This document shows, one piece after another, positions 46,510 to 54,374 of a stretch of 64,000 nt of DNA (positions are counted from its first letter, which is position 1; the number at the start of each line of letters is the position of its first letter). A model generated the notes under the pieces. It was not told the origin of the DNA, did not search any database, and saw nothing but the letters and a program-made list of their open reading frames with translations. Source of the stretch: Roseburia sp. 499 (GTDB lineage: Bacteria; Bacillota; Clostridia; Lachnospirales; Lachnospiraceae); the NCBI RefSeq assembly GCF_001940225.2, contig NZ_CP135164.1:806001-870000 (forward strand). Reading direction: 5' to 3'. A program made the position numbers and the translations under genes.

Positions 46510-46678
46510 AATTTTTCCTTCTTTCTGATTGATAATAAAAGTATATCAAATTCATTAAGATTTGTCTCAGGAAGTGTCTTAAATTATGATACCATTATAA
46601 TATAATAAAATTATTATAACTAATAAAATTGAAAAAAAGAAGATAAAATAAAAAGAATATCAAAATATGTCAAATGTC

Positions 46679-46737
46679 ATCATTAAGTTACCAAATAGCA
46701 CAGGTTTGTTGAAAGTAAAAGAAGAAAATGCTAGAGT
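46679..46737 (+). promoter_or_regulatory. LytTR-type promoter 2 (for the pheromone-like peptide)
   Basis: Box 1 ATCATTAAG (46679-46687), box 2 ACAGGTTTG (46700-46708), extended -10 TG-C-TAGAGT (-10 at 46732-46737). Box spacing is 21 bp and box 2 to -10 is 32 bp, the same as promoter 1. It lies outside the IS3 element. Confidence 0.75.
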
Positions 46738-46763
46738 GATTTTTGGAGGAGGTGATTAGCAAT

Positions 46764-46874
46764 ATGTGGATAAAATTAAAAACAGAGGAGTTGCAAAAAC
46801 TTAATGGTGGTGAGAAGTATGAGAGTATTATTAATATATTAGAAGTATTGATTCAAAAAATATTGCTCAAATAG
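46764..46874 (+). CDS. Pheromone-like double-glycine peptide precursor
   Basis: A 36-residue precursor. The leader MWIKLKTEELQKLNGG (16 residues) has the class II bacteriocin/pheromone pattern ELxxLxGG; the predicted mature peptide EKYESIINILEVLIQKILLK has 20 residues and can form an amphipathic helix. Size and sequence resemble inducing peptides such as plantaricin A. The gene follows GGAGGAGG and is directly behind LytTR promoter 2. I infer that it is exported by the C39 transporter and sensed by the AgrC-like kinase. It is too short for many gene finders. Confidence 0.75.
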   Translation: MWIKLKTEELQKLNGGEKYESIINILEVLIQKILLK

Positions 46875-46956
46875 TAATAAGTGTTGAGGAGAAGTATAGT
46901 TAAAGTAGTATTAGGGGGATGTGCATAAGAAAAATTTGAAAGGCGTGTCAAATAGC

Positions 46957-47015
46957 ACCGCTAAGTTACCAAATAGCACAGGTTTGTTGAAAATGAAAAA
47001 ATAAAATGTTAGGGT
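46957..47015 (+). promoter_or_regulatory. LytTR-type promoter 3 (for the peptide/immunity operon)
   Basis: Box 1 ACCGCTAAG (46957-46965), box 2 ACAGGTTTG (46978-46986), extended -10 TG-T-TAGGGT (-10 at 47010-47015). The geometry is identical to promoters 1 and 2 (21 bp and 32 bp). Confidence 0.75.
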
Positions 47016-47211
47016 AGATTTGCAGGGAGAAAAACAAACCTATGATGAAATTGGTATAGAGCAGAAAATACTGCTTTATATAGAAACGGATTCCGGTCAA
47101 TATGCGCATACCGAACCGGAATCCAAACTAGCACTTATAAAAAGTACCTAGGTAGAGTATACAACTTTTTTAGATGAGTGTAAACAAAAAAACGAAAAGG
47201 AGAAAAAGAAA
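47016..47211 (+). other. Leader region with hairpin and cryptic 43-codon frame
   Basis: About 195 bases separate promoter 3 from the first peptide gene. A hairpin, GGATTCCGGT (47088-47097) with ACCGGAATCC (47115-47124), lies here. A coding-like frame (TYDEIGIEQKILLYIETDSG...) runs from a TTG near 47020 to a stop at 47151 but lacks a ribosome binding site. It may be a remnant of a displaced gene or a regulatory leader. Confidence 0.4.
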
Positions 47212-47400
47212 ATGGAATTAGCAATGCAAAATGGATTTTGTGAGATATCAGTTTGTGAAATGGAGCTTATTGATGGAGGGAAGAGTGGAAATTCAGGAGG
47301 ATCCGGTTTCATGACAAAAGTGGGAATTGCTGGATTAATATATGATTTTGGGTGTGGTGTGATTGAGGGATTTAAAGAAGCCATGAAGAATGATAAGTGA
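47212..47400 (+). CDS. Double-glycine bacteriocin-like peptide precursor
   Basis: A 62-residue precursor. The leader ends CEISVCEMELIDGG at residue 23; the predicted mature part (39 residues, starting KSGNSGGSGFMTKVG) contains GIAG and GVIEG (a GxxxG motif) and one cysteine. GxxxG motifs and glycine-rich stretches are typical of class IIb/IIc bacteriocins. AAGGAG lies upstream of ATG 47212. Promoter 3 drives it. The candidate immunity gene follows. The leader should be cut after GG by the C39 domain of the exporter. Confidence 0.75.
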   Translation: MELAMQNGFCEISVCEMELIDGGKSGNSGGSGFMTKVGIAGLIYDFGCGVIEGFKEAMKNDK

Positions 47401-47464
47401 TTTAGAAGTAAAGGAAAAAGCATGGATACGGTAAGGTGGAACAATGCAGAAACAGGAGAGAAAA

Positions 47465-47923
47465 ATGAATTTTTTTAAAGAAAAGTGTTATATTAAAGTT
47501 AGTAACATGGCGGGATATAAATATATCTTGTTTTCTGTATTTGCAAGCGTAATAGTAGCATGTATTATGGCGACAATTGAAGAAAGATTTAGTGTGTCAT
47601 CTCAAAATATAGCAACACAAAATATTATTTTAGTAATTTTTATTGGACCATATGTTGAAACATTGGTACTTGTATGTGTAATATCCATATTAAAGAAAAT
47701 AATTAAGAAGAAAATAATTGTGATTCTAATGGTGGATTTTATATTTACTCAGTTACATACAGTAAGTATTTTAAGTAAGGTATGCGTTTTTTTTATGATG
47801 TTTTTAGCAATGTATGGATATTTGGTACATGAATCAAAAAGAATAAGTCCATTTATGAAAATGTATGTTATTCATGCAGCATATAATGGAAGTTTAGTGA
47901 TATTATCACAAGTTACAAAGTAA
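47465..47923 (+). CDS. Degenerate CPBP-family membrane protein, candidate immunity protein
   Basis: A 152-residue protein with about five membrane segments. Weak CPBP (Abi/CAAX protease) signatures remain: a glutamate E65 in GPYVETLVL at the motif-1 position (usually EExxxR), H98 in FIFTQLHTV and H137/N141 in YVIHAAYNGS. The second glutamate and arginine of motif 1 are missing, so protease activity is doubtful. CPBP proteins often give bacteriocin immunity, and position between two double-glycine peptide genes fits that. ATG 47465 follows AGGAG; ATG 47444 is an alternative. Confidence 0.6.
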   Translation: MNFFKEKCYIKVSNMAGYKYILFSVFASVIVACIMATIEERFSVSSQNIATQNIILVIFIGPYVETLVLVCVISILKKIIKKKIIVILMVDFIFTQLHTVSILSKVCVFFMMFLAMYGYLVHESKRISPFMKMYVIHAAYNGSLVILSQVTK

Positions 47924-47937
47924 AAAGGAGAAAAAGT

Positions 47938-48114
47938 ATGAATAAAATGGATTTTGATGAATTAACAATGAATGAAAGTTTGGAGATTGAAGGAGGCGGT
48001 TTAGTCGAAGATTTAGGAAGATTAACAGGGAAAGTACTATACTATTTTTGCAAAGCTGCTGATAGACTTACTACAGCGGGAGAAATGGAGCGGTGGAATA
48101 GAAATAATAAATAA
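47938..48114 (+). CDS. Second double-glycine bacteriocin-like peptide precursor
   Basis: A 58-residue precursor, too short for many gene finders. The leader MNKMDFDELTMNESLEIEGG (20 residues) carries the canonical L-x-x-I/E-x-GG end; the mature part starts GLVEDLGRLTGKVLYYF and has 38 residues with one cysteine. The start has AAGGAG upstream, 14 bases after the CPBP-like gene. It could be the partner of the peptide at 47212 in a two-peptide bacteriocin, or an independent peptide. Confidence 0.7.
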   Translation: MNKMDFDELTMNESLEIEGGGLVEDLGRLTGKVLYYFCKAADRLTTAGEMERWNRNNK

Positions 48115-48254
48115 AGAATTAAAAATTAAATAATGATACTGGGGTATATGAAACTTGAGATGTAAATGATATAGAGTGGCGGGGGGGACTTGTGAAGTTG
48201 TAGAAGGTGTTACAATGTTATTGCCATAATAGTTTTTGGTAAAAGATAGAAATG

Positions 48255-48294
48255 AAGTTAAGGGCAAATTATTATTTTTTGCCTTTAACTTTTT
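48255..48294 (+). terminator. Terminator of the peptide operon
   Basis: AAGTTAAGGGCAAA and TTTGCCTTTAACTT form a 14-bp stem (one G-U) followed by T residues, ending transcription after the second peptide gene. Confidence 0.85.
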
Positions 48295-48322
48295 CGAAAA
48301 TTTAAAAAGAGTAGAGAAGAGA

Positions 48323-48496
48323 ATGATTGTGAGGTTTTTGAAAAAAGTGTCACTTGTATTGGTGATTATATCATCAATAGGAATAGTATTAAGTTAGGTT
48401 TTATTGTTATTGGAAAGTAGATTGCCTTATGAAAAAATGCATGTTATTTCGTTTATAGGGGGAGAACGTGGGCAATTTTATTTAGAATTTATATGT
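48323..48496 (+). pseudogene. Small membrane protein gene broken by a nonsense codon and an insertion
   Basis: The frame starts MIVRFLKKVSLVLVIISSIG with one membrane segment, meets TAG at 48395-48397 and then continues in the same frame with coding-like sequence (VLLLLESRLPYEKMHV...GERGQFYLEF) up to the insertion site. Across the insertion the frame resumes at 50226 and ends ...FICKKEKK at 50254. The intact product would be about 63 residues. Its role is unknown, perhaps an accessory or immunity protein of the peptide locus. Confidence 0.55.
48486..48496 (+). repeat. Target-site duplication, left copy
   Basis: AATTTATATGT, identical to 50226-50236 on the other side of the insertion sequence. 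This is an 11-bp direct repeat. Confidence 0.75.
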
Positions 48497-50225
48497 TAGG
48501 TAATTGATAAATGATTTTATCAGTTCTTGTGGATAACTCTCCTCTATATAAGGAGAAAAAATCGGTCAGTATTCAGAATTGTTTCTGAATTGACATAGAG
48601 CATCAAATTTGGGGCGTACTTTAATAAGCTCAAATAAGTATTATGACAATTGAATATTTTTTCAGGCAACTAAAGGTTTTAGACTTCGAATGTATTGTGG
48701 ACAATTCATCGCATATGCAACGATTACCGTCAACTGGCTTGCAATACCGGCAAGAAAGACATCAGCTTTGGTGGTGGAGTGATTTCTTGTTTTCCTTCCA
48801 GCAATACACATGTTGATTTTAAAATGATTGATTACACGCTCGACAATGGCTCTTATTTTATAAGTGTCATTCCACTCGTCAGAATCACGTTGGATGCCAG
48901 GAAACATACGTAAATCCATGTTCTCATAAGTATATGTTGTTCGCCCTTTAGCAGCTGTGCTGCAAGGGGTTTCACAGTTGCAATGCCAACCATGGCTATA
49001 AGACATCTTAGGGCAGATCCATTTGATACGATTTGAACGACCTTTTTCCTTTGTTACTCCACAGTATTTCATGGAAAGAGAGGAGTCATTAGGGCAAGTA
49101 GGATAGCCATAAGCATTATAACCAACCTTTTTAAGAGGGCTTTCATTTCTTGGATTATAGGGGATTAGAGCTTTGGAAAAATGGAAATCATTGAATAACT
49201 TTCCATACAATTCAGCAGAGTCGAAAGCAGCATCTCCAAGAAAAGTATTTGGATGAAAGTCTGGATGAAGGGAAAAGAAATCACTAAGAACTGGAACAAG
49301 TGCTGCAGCGTCACCTAAGGATTTATCTTCATCGGGAGAAGCAGTTTTCTTTTCAACAGGAAGTTCTGGATGCGCAGATTTGAAATCGTCATCATTGATA
49401 AAAGCGATATGTCTTACGATACCTAAACCATTGGTAAGAATAGCAAATTTGTCTGCATAGCAAAAATGACCATTGATGTACATATGCTTTGCGTCAGGAC
49501 AGGAAACAGCCTGTGAAGGCATGAGGCCATAAGCCATCTTGTAAGGGTCGACATCAGGTTTATCTTTGTAAAAAGCTTTGAGTTTTTTGATTAAAGCATT
49601 TAAAGTTTTTGGATTGTTTTCAGTAACATAAAGTTCAATTCCGGAGGTATCAAAGGTAAGCATCTGTGCGAGAGATGAGTCAATTAGTTGGCAGATGGGC
49701 TCTGTGTAATCAACCATTCGTTGAAACATGAGTTCAATGTAAGGCTCGAATTCGTTTTTGAACCTGGACATTAAGGAAGCGTCAGGAACTTTAGAAAAAC
49801 CGCAGAAATCACGTAATTCCTTGCAGAGATTTAAGAATAAAAGAAGCAGGGAATCGGTAGGAATAGAAAATATTTTCTGGAGGATATAGGCGGTAAGAAA
49901 ACCATGAAGAGAATAAAGACGATTCCTGCCGATGGTAAGATAAAAAGCGGATGTGAATTCTGGAGGGATGAAGTCATCAAGATCAAAGTATTCTGCGAGA
50001 ATATTAAAGAATGATGGAGAGTCATCCATGAACTGGTTTTGACAGTCTGAAAAAGTTTCACTTAAAGAAATTTGATGATACTTAATAGCCATAAATTTTC
50101 TCCTCTCTTGTGAAAAAGTGTTTGTGTTGTTACTTATATTTTATCACTTGAGGAGAGAAAATTTATATAAAATTAGCAATAAAACCCAGTAAAATCAATG
50201 GGTTACGGCGTTTATCAAACGCCTA
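48497..50225 (-). mobile_element. Complete insertion sequence with IS1182/IS4-like DDE transposase
   Basis: A 1729-bp element. The ends read inward TAGGTAATTGATAAATG (from 48497) and TAGGCGTTTGATAAACG (from 50225), an imperfect inverted repeat matching at most positions. It is flanked by 11-bp direct repeats. It carries one long transposase gene on the minus strand. It lies inside a small gene of the peptide locus and separates the peptide operon from the exporter genes. Confidence 0.8.
48662..50092 (-). CDS. DDE transposase (IS1182-like)
   Basis: A 476-residue transposase. The N-terminus (LAEYFDLDDFIPPEFTSAFYLTIGRNRLYSLHGFLTAYIL) resembles the InsH/IS1182-type N-terminal domain. Candidate catalytic acids are D in LTFDTSGIEL, D in FLGDAAFDSAELY and E in RAIVERVINHFK. 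A cysteine-rich stretch (CPNDSS...HCNCETPC) interrupts the catalytic fold, as in some IS1182 members. The frame is uninterrupted, so the element may be active. Confidence 0.88.
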   Translation of the reverse strand: MAIKYHQISLSETFSDCQNQFMDDSPSFFNILAEYFDLDDFIPPEFTSAFYLTIGRNRLYSLHGFLTAYILQKIFSIPTDSLLLLFLNLCKELRDFCGFSKVPDASLMSRFKNEFEPYIELMFQRMVDYTEPICQLIDSSLAQMLTFDTSGIELYVTENNPKTLNALIKKLKAFYKDKPDVDPYKMAYGLMPSQAVSCPDAKHMYINGHFCYADKFAILTNGLGIVRHIAFINDDDFKSAHPELPVEKKTASPDEDKSLGDAAALVPVLSDFFSLHPDFHPNTFLGDAAFDSAELYGKLFNDFHFSKALIPYNPRNESPLKKVGYNAYGYPTCPNDSSLSMKYCGVTKEKGRSNRIKWICPKMSYSHGWHCNCETPCSTAAKGRTTYTYENMDLRMFPGIQRDSDEWNDTYKIRAIVERVINHFKINMCIAGRKTRNHSTTKADVFLAGIASQLTVIVAYAMNCPQYIRSLKPLVA

Positions 50226-50236
50226 AATTTATATGT
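50226..50236 (+). repeat. Target-site duplication, right copy
   Basis: AATTTATATGT, the partner of 48486-48496. The truncated small gene resumes here and ends at 50254. Confidence 0.75.
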
Positions 50237-50322
50237 AAGAAGGAGAAAAAATAAGTATTTAAAAACAAATAATTAGACGGACTGAAGTAAGTACTTGTAA
50301 CAGGATAAAGAGGAGTCTAAAG

Positions 50323-52517
50323 ATGAAATATTACTGTATTAAACAACATGACATTACTGACTGCGGCGCAGCGTGTCTTGCCACCATTGCAAAGCAGAAC
50401 GGTTACAAAATTTCTATATCGAAGATTAGGGAGATTGCCGGAACGGACAAGCAGGGCACGAATGCCTATGGTGTCATCAAGGCAGCGGAACAACTTGGCT
50501 TTTCTGCAAAAGGAGTAAAGGGAAATAAAGAAGCATTTTTCTCTGAATTTCCATTACCTTGTATTGCACACGTTATTGTAGATGGAAATCTAATGCACTA
50601 TGTAGTAATCCATAAGATTACTAAAAAGCAGGTTGTCATTGCAGATCCGGCAGAAGGAATCGTAAAACTTACACCGGAAGAATTTTTCGGTGAGGTAACA
50701 GAAGGAAAAAAGCTACCAAAATATCAGTGGACAGGCGTATTAATTCTGTTAGTGAAGTCGGAAAGCTTTGTAAAAGGAAAGGAAATCCAAGGTTTATTTC
50801 AGCGTTTTTTTCATCTTTTGCTTCCACAGAAAAAATTATTGATACATATATTTCTGGCATCTTTGGTTTATACCGTTTTGGGTATAGCAGGCTCTTTCTA
50901 TTATAAGGCACTGATGGATGATATTTTACCGGATGGATTGATTCAGACGTTGACTACGCTGTCGGTAGGCGTTATTTTTTTGAACATTTTTAAGGTAATA
51001 TTGGATGCAATACGTTCTCATTTATTGCTATATTTGAGCCAAAAACTGGACATTGCATTGTTACTGGGATACTATCGTCATGTTTTGGAACTTCCTATGA
51101 ATTTTTTCGGAAGTAGAAAAGTTGGGGAAATTGTATCCCGTTTTAATGATGCATCTAAGGTAAGGGATGCGATATCCGGAGCAACATTAACGATTATGAT
51201 AGATACCATTATGGCAGTAGCAGGAGCAATTATTCTATATATGCAGAATACGAAAATGTTTGGAATCGCAGTGATTATGATAATTCTATATGCAATAATC
51301 GTTGTGGGATTCCAAAAAAGCTATGATAAGTGGAACCGGAATGAGATGGAGGATAATGCGCAGCTTACTTCTTATTTGGTAGAGTCTTTAAATGGAATGC
51401 AGACAGTAAAAGCATTTAATGCAGAACGCAAAGCGAATCGGGAAACAGAAAGCCCTTTTGTAAAATTGTTAAAGAGTGTATTTAATCTTAGTTTTATCAG
51501 CAATATGCAAAATGAATTGAAGGTATTTGTAGAACTGGTTGGTGGAGTTGTGATTCTTTGGGTTGGAGGTTTGGATGTAATACATGGAACCCTGACGATG
51601 GGACAATTGATAACATTTCAGTCTTTATTGGCATATTTCTTAGACCCGGTAAAGAATTTGATAAATTTACAGCCACAGATGCAGACTGCGGTTGTCGCAG
51701 CAGACCGTTTGGGAGAAATCTTGGACTTGGAGGCAGAAAAAGGAGAAGAGGAATATCATAAGCTTCATCCACAGAGTATTGCAGGAGATATAGAATTAAA
51801 AGATATTAATTTCCGGTATGGAACCAGAAAGCTTGTATTGGAAAATGTGAACTTAAAAATAAAACAGGGAGAAAAGGTTGCATTTGTAGGGGAAAGTGGT
51901 TCGGGAAAACCACATTGGCAAAACTTTTGCTCCATCTCTATCAGGCAGAAGAGGGAGAGATACTTTTAAATGGAAATAATATAGAAGATATTCAAATTGA
52001 AACATTGAGGGAGAGAATTGCATATATACCGCAGGAAACATTTTTATTCAGCGGCAGTATTTATGAAAACCTTACCCTTGGAATGGATAGTCCGATCATG
52101 GAGGAAGTAGTGGAAGCATCGAAAAAGGCTCAGGCGCATGAATTCATCAATGAACTGCCATTGCGATATGAGACCAGGCTGGAAGAGAACGGAGCGAATC
52201 TTTCCGGTGGGCAGAGGCAGCGTCTTGCTATTGCCCGGGCAATGTTGAAAAAACCGGACATACTGATTTTAGATGAAGCTACTAGTAATCTGGATGCAGT
52301 AACAGAGCGTGCATTGGATAGTACAATTGGAGAATTTTCCAAAGAAATGACAACAATTTTTATTGCACATAGATTAAGTACAATAAAAAATTGTGACAGG
52401 ATTTTTGTAATGGATAAAGGGAAAATTATTGAAGCAGGAACCCATGAGGAATTGAAAAATTTCGGTGGAAAGTATGCTGAACTTGTGAAGCATCAGTCGT
52501 TGGAAGGTGGTGTATAG
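50323..52517 (+). pseudogene. Peptidase-containing ABC exporter (C39-PCAT), frameshifted in Walker A
   Basis: About 730 codons. The C39 peptidase domain (1-140) is complete, with C14 in DCGAACLA, H92 in MHYVVIH and D108 in IADPAEG, so it should cut double-glycine leaders. Six membrane segments (about 165-440) and the ATPase domain follow. The Walker A sequence reads GESGSGKP and then leaves frame: at 51906-51909 the tract has four A where five would give GSGKTTLAKLL. The other frame continues from there with signature LSGGQRQRLAIARA and Walker B ILILDEATSNLD to 52517. Either a real inactivating deletion or a sequence error. Confidence 0.9.
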
Positions 52518-52518
52518 G

Positions 52519-54022
52519 ATGAAACCGATTATCATAGATATGGAAGAAATGTCAGACAGCACGGAGGTTTATGGCTCAAGACCAAGTCCGATATTTGCAA
52601 TATTGATTTATAGTTTAGTAGCAGTTCTGGTTGTAGCAGGAGTGTGGATGTGTTTGTTTCAGATTGATGTTGTAACCCATGCAAACGGTATGATTCGCAG
52701 TAGTGATACAACGGCAACAATTACCAACGTTACGGCCGGCAAGATAACTTCGTGGGAAGTAACGGATGGGGCATATGTCAGTGAGGGAGAAACTTTGTTT
52801 ACAGTAGATGCTGAAGAATTGGAACAGCAAAAGGAGGAATGTGAAGCGGAGTTGAGTAATGTAAATGCAAGACTTGAGATTCTGAATGCATATCAGCAGG
52901 CTCTGGATGGAAATGAAGAAGTATTGCAGTCCTGTCAGAATAATACTTATTATGCAGAGTTCAAAACCAGAAAGGAAGGCATTAACATTAACTGTGATAC
53001 GGTACATAGTGATGCTTCTGCCAGACAGTCGCAATATCAGAACAGTATGGATAGTATCAAAAGTTCCATTGGAACAGTAGAGAGGGATAAAGAAAAATTA
53101 TCACAAATGTTGACAGATGTAAGAAACAGAAGCAATAGTTTTTCTAGTGATGAAGTATATTATTATGCAACAGTAGAGGAGTACATTAGTAGTTACAATT
53201 TTACAGCCAGTCAGTATGACATACAGATTGAAGAACTTCAGAATGCGGTAGATGAAAATGGTCAGCCTCTAGATTATGGAAGCAAAATAGAGGAATTGCA
53301 GAATCAGAAAGCACAGGCATTGAATCAAGCAGAATCAGAGATGGTAGCATCCATAGAACAGTCAATTGCATCTAATCAGACCAATCTGGAAAGCCTGAAT
53401 AGTAATCTGAATGAAGTAAAAGGCAATATAGAAAGCCTGAATAATGGTTCCGAACAGTTAAGTACAGAGCAGATTATTGTAAATGAGAAAAATGCAGTAT
53501 ATGCAGAGATAAATACATATCAGAGTAAAAAAAGATGAGTACGAGACCACACTTGCTTCTTTACAAAGCCGCATTGATGCATGTAAGATACGGGCACAAT
53601 GTGATGGTTATCTGAATATGAGTACAGATAGAACTGTGGGTGATTATGTTAATGCAGGTGAGAGTATAGGAAATATTGTTCCGGAAAATGATGGACTTTA
53701 TAAAGTTGTTATTTATGTAGAGAATCAGGATATAGGTGCTATAAAAGAAGGTCAGAAAGTAAAATATGAAATTCCGGCATATCCCAGTTCGGATTATGGT
53801 GTGATAGAAGGAACAGTAACCGGGATATCAAAGGATATTAAGGTGAATCAGGATACAGGAACGGGGTATTATGAGGTAGAGGCAACGATATCGTGTAAAG
53901 GAAAAAATATAGATGAAAAGCAAGTGGAGTTCATACAGGGAATGGCAGTGCAGGCAAAGTTGGTGACTGAGAAAAAGAGTGTTATGGAATATCTGCTGGA
54001 AAAGATAGATTTACTGGGATGA
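52519..54022 (+). pseudogene. HlyD-family bacteriocin secretion accessory protein, frameshifted
   Basis: About 500 codons for the partner of the C39 exporter. One membrane segment (about residues 25-46), the lipoyl-like beta strand HANGMIRSSDTTATITNVTAGKI, a long coiled-coil hairpin (about 90-340) and a C-terminal membrane-fusion region (RIDACKIRAQCDGYLN, IVPENDGLYKVVIYVENQDIGAI). The reading frame breaks at an A7 tract (53527-53533): six A would give ...YQSKKDEYETTL. The first frame stops at 53538. Same type of defect as in the exporter gene, in the opposite direction (+1 rather than -1). Confidence 0.88.
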
Positions 54023-54082
54023 TTTTGGGAAAAATAAGTAAATTACCATAAGGAAAAATATTAAAAAAAATCGAATTAGGTA

Positions 54083-54111
54083 TTGACTTTTATCCGCAAA
54101 ACAGATACAAT
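54083..54111 (+). promoter_or_regulatory. Sigma-A promoter for tRNA-Leu(CAG)
   Basis: TTGACT (54083-54088), a 17-bp spacer and TACAAT (54106-54111), ending 17 bases before the tRNA. Confidence 0.8.
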
Positions 54112-54128
54112 ATATTTCGCGAGTTCAA

Positions 54129-54212
54129 GCAGGAGTGGCGGAATTGGCAGACGCGCAGGCTTCAGGTGCCTGTGGTAGCAATATCGTGTGGGTTCAAGTC
54201 CCATCTCCTGCA
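54129..54212 (+). tRNA. tRNA-Leu (anticodon CAG)
   Basis: Acceptor stem GCAGGAG/CTCCTGC, D-arm, anticodon stem CAGGC/GCCTG with loop TTCAGGT (anticodon CAG), long class II variable arm and T-loop TTCAAGT. It reads CUG. The D-loop and variable arm are almost the same as in the tRNA-Leu at 30306, as expected of leucine isoacceptors. Confidence 0.93.
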
Positions 54213-54228
54213 TTAACTTAAAAATAGT

Positions 54229-54256
54229 AGGTTGTTGCGTATGCAGCGACCTTTTT
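54229..54256 (+). terminator. Terminator after tRNA-Leu(CAG)
   Basis: AGGTTGTTGC-GTAT-GCAGCGACCT with one G-U pair, then a T5 run. Confidence 0.85.
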
Positions 54257-54374
54257 GCTTTATTGGAAATTTTTGAAAAAAAATAAAGGAAATAGCGAAG
54301 AAACGCAGAATATATCAAATAGGAGACTGTGTTTGTATTCTACTTGATATAGATGAATATAGAGGTGATGTGTA

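Larger units (their letters stand above)
45245..46594 (-). mobile_element. IS3-family insertion sequence (boundaries approximate)
   Basis: A two-frame IS3-type element of about 1.35 kb. Candidate ends begin TGGTTCAGTTGTCAAGACA (45245, inward) and TGGTATCATAATTTAAGACA (from 46594, inward), which are similar. I could not find a convincing 3-4-bp target duplication, so the exact ends are uncertain. It separates the kinase gene from the pheromone gene. Confidence 0.75.

Noticed and set aside
45245..46594. Target-site duplication for the IS3 element
   Set aside because: The candidate ends are flanked by AT-rich sequence with no matching 3-4-bp repeat, so I give only approximate borders.
47020..47151. 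A 43-codon gene between promoter 3 and the first peptide
   Set aside because: TTG start with no ribosome binding site and almost at the predicted transcription start; kept only as part of the leader description.
48147..48226. A fourth double-glycine peptide gene
   Set aside because: No frame gives an intact leader and mature part; only a decayed resemblance around the G8 tract.
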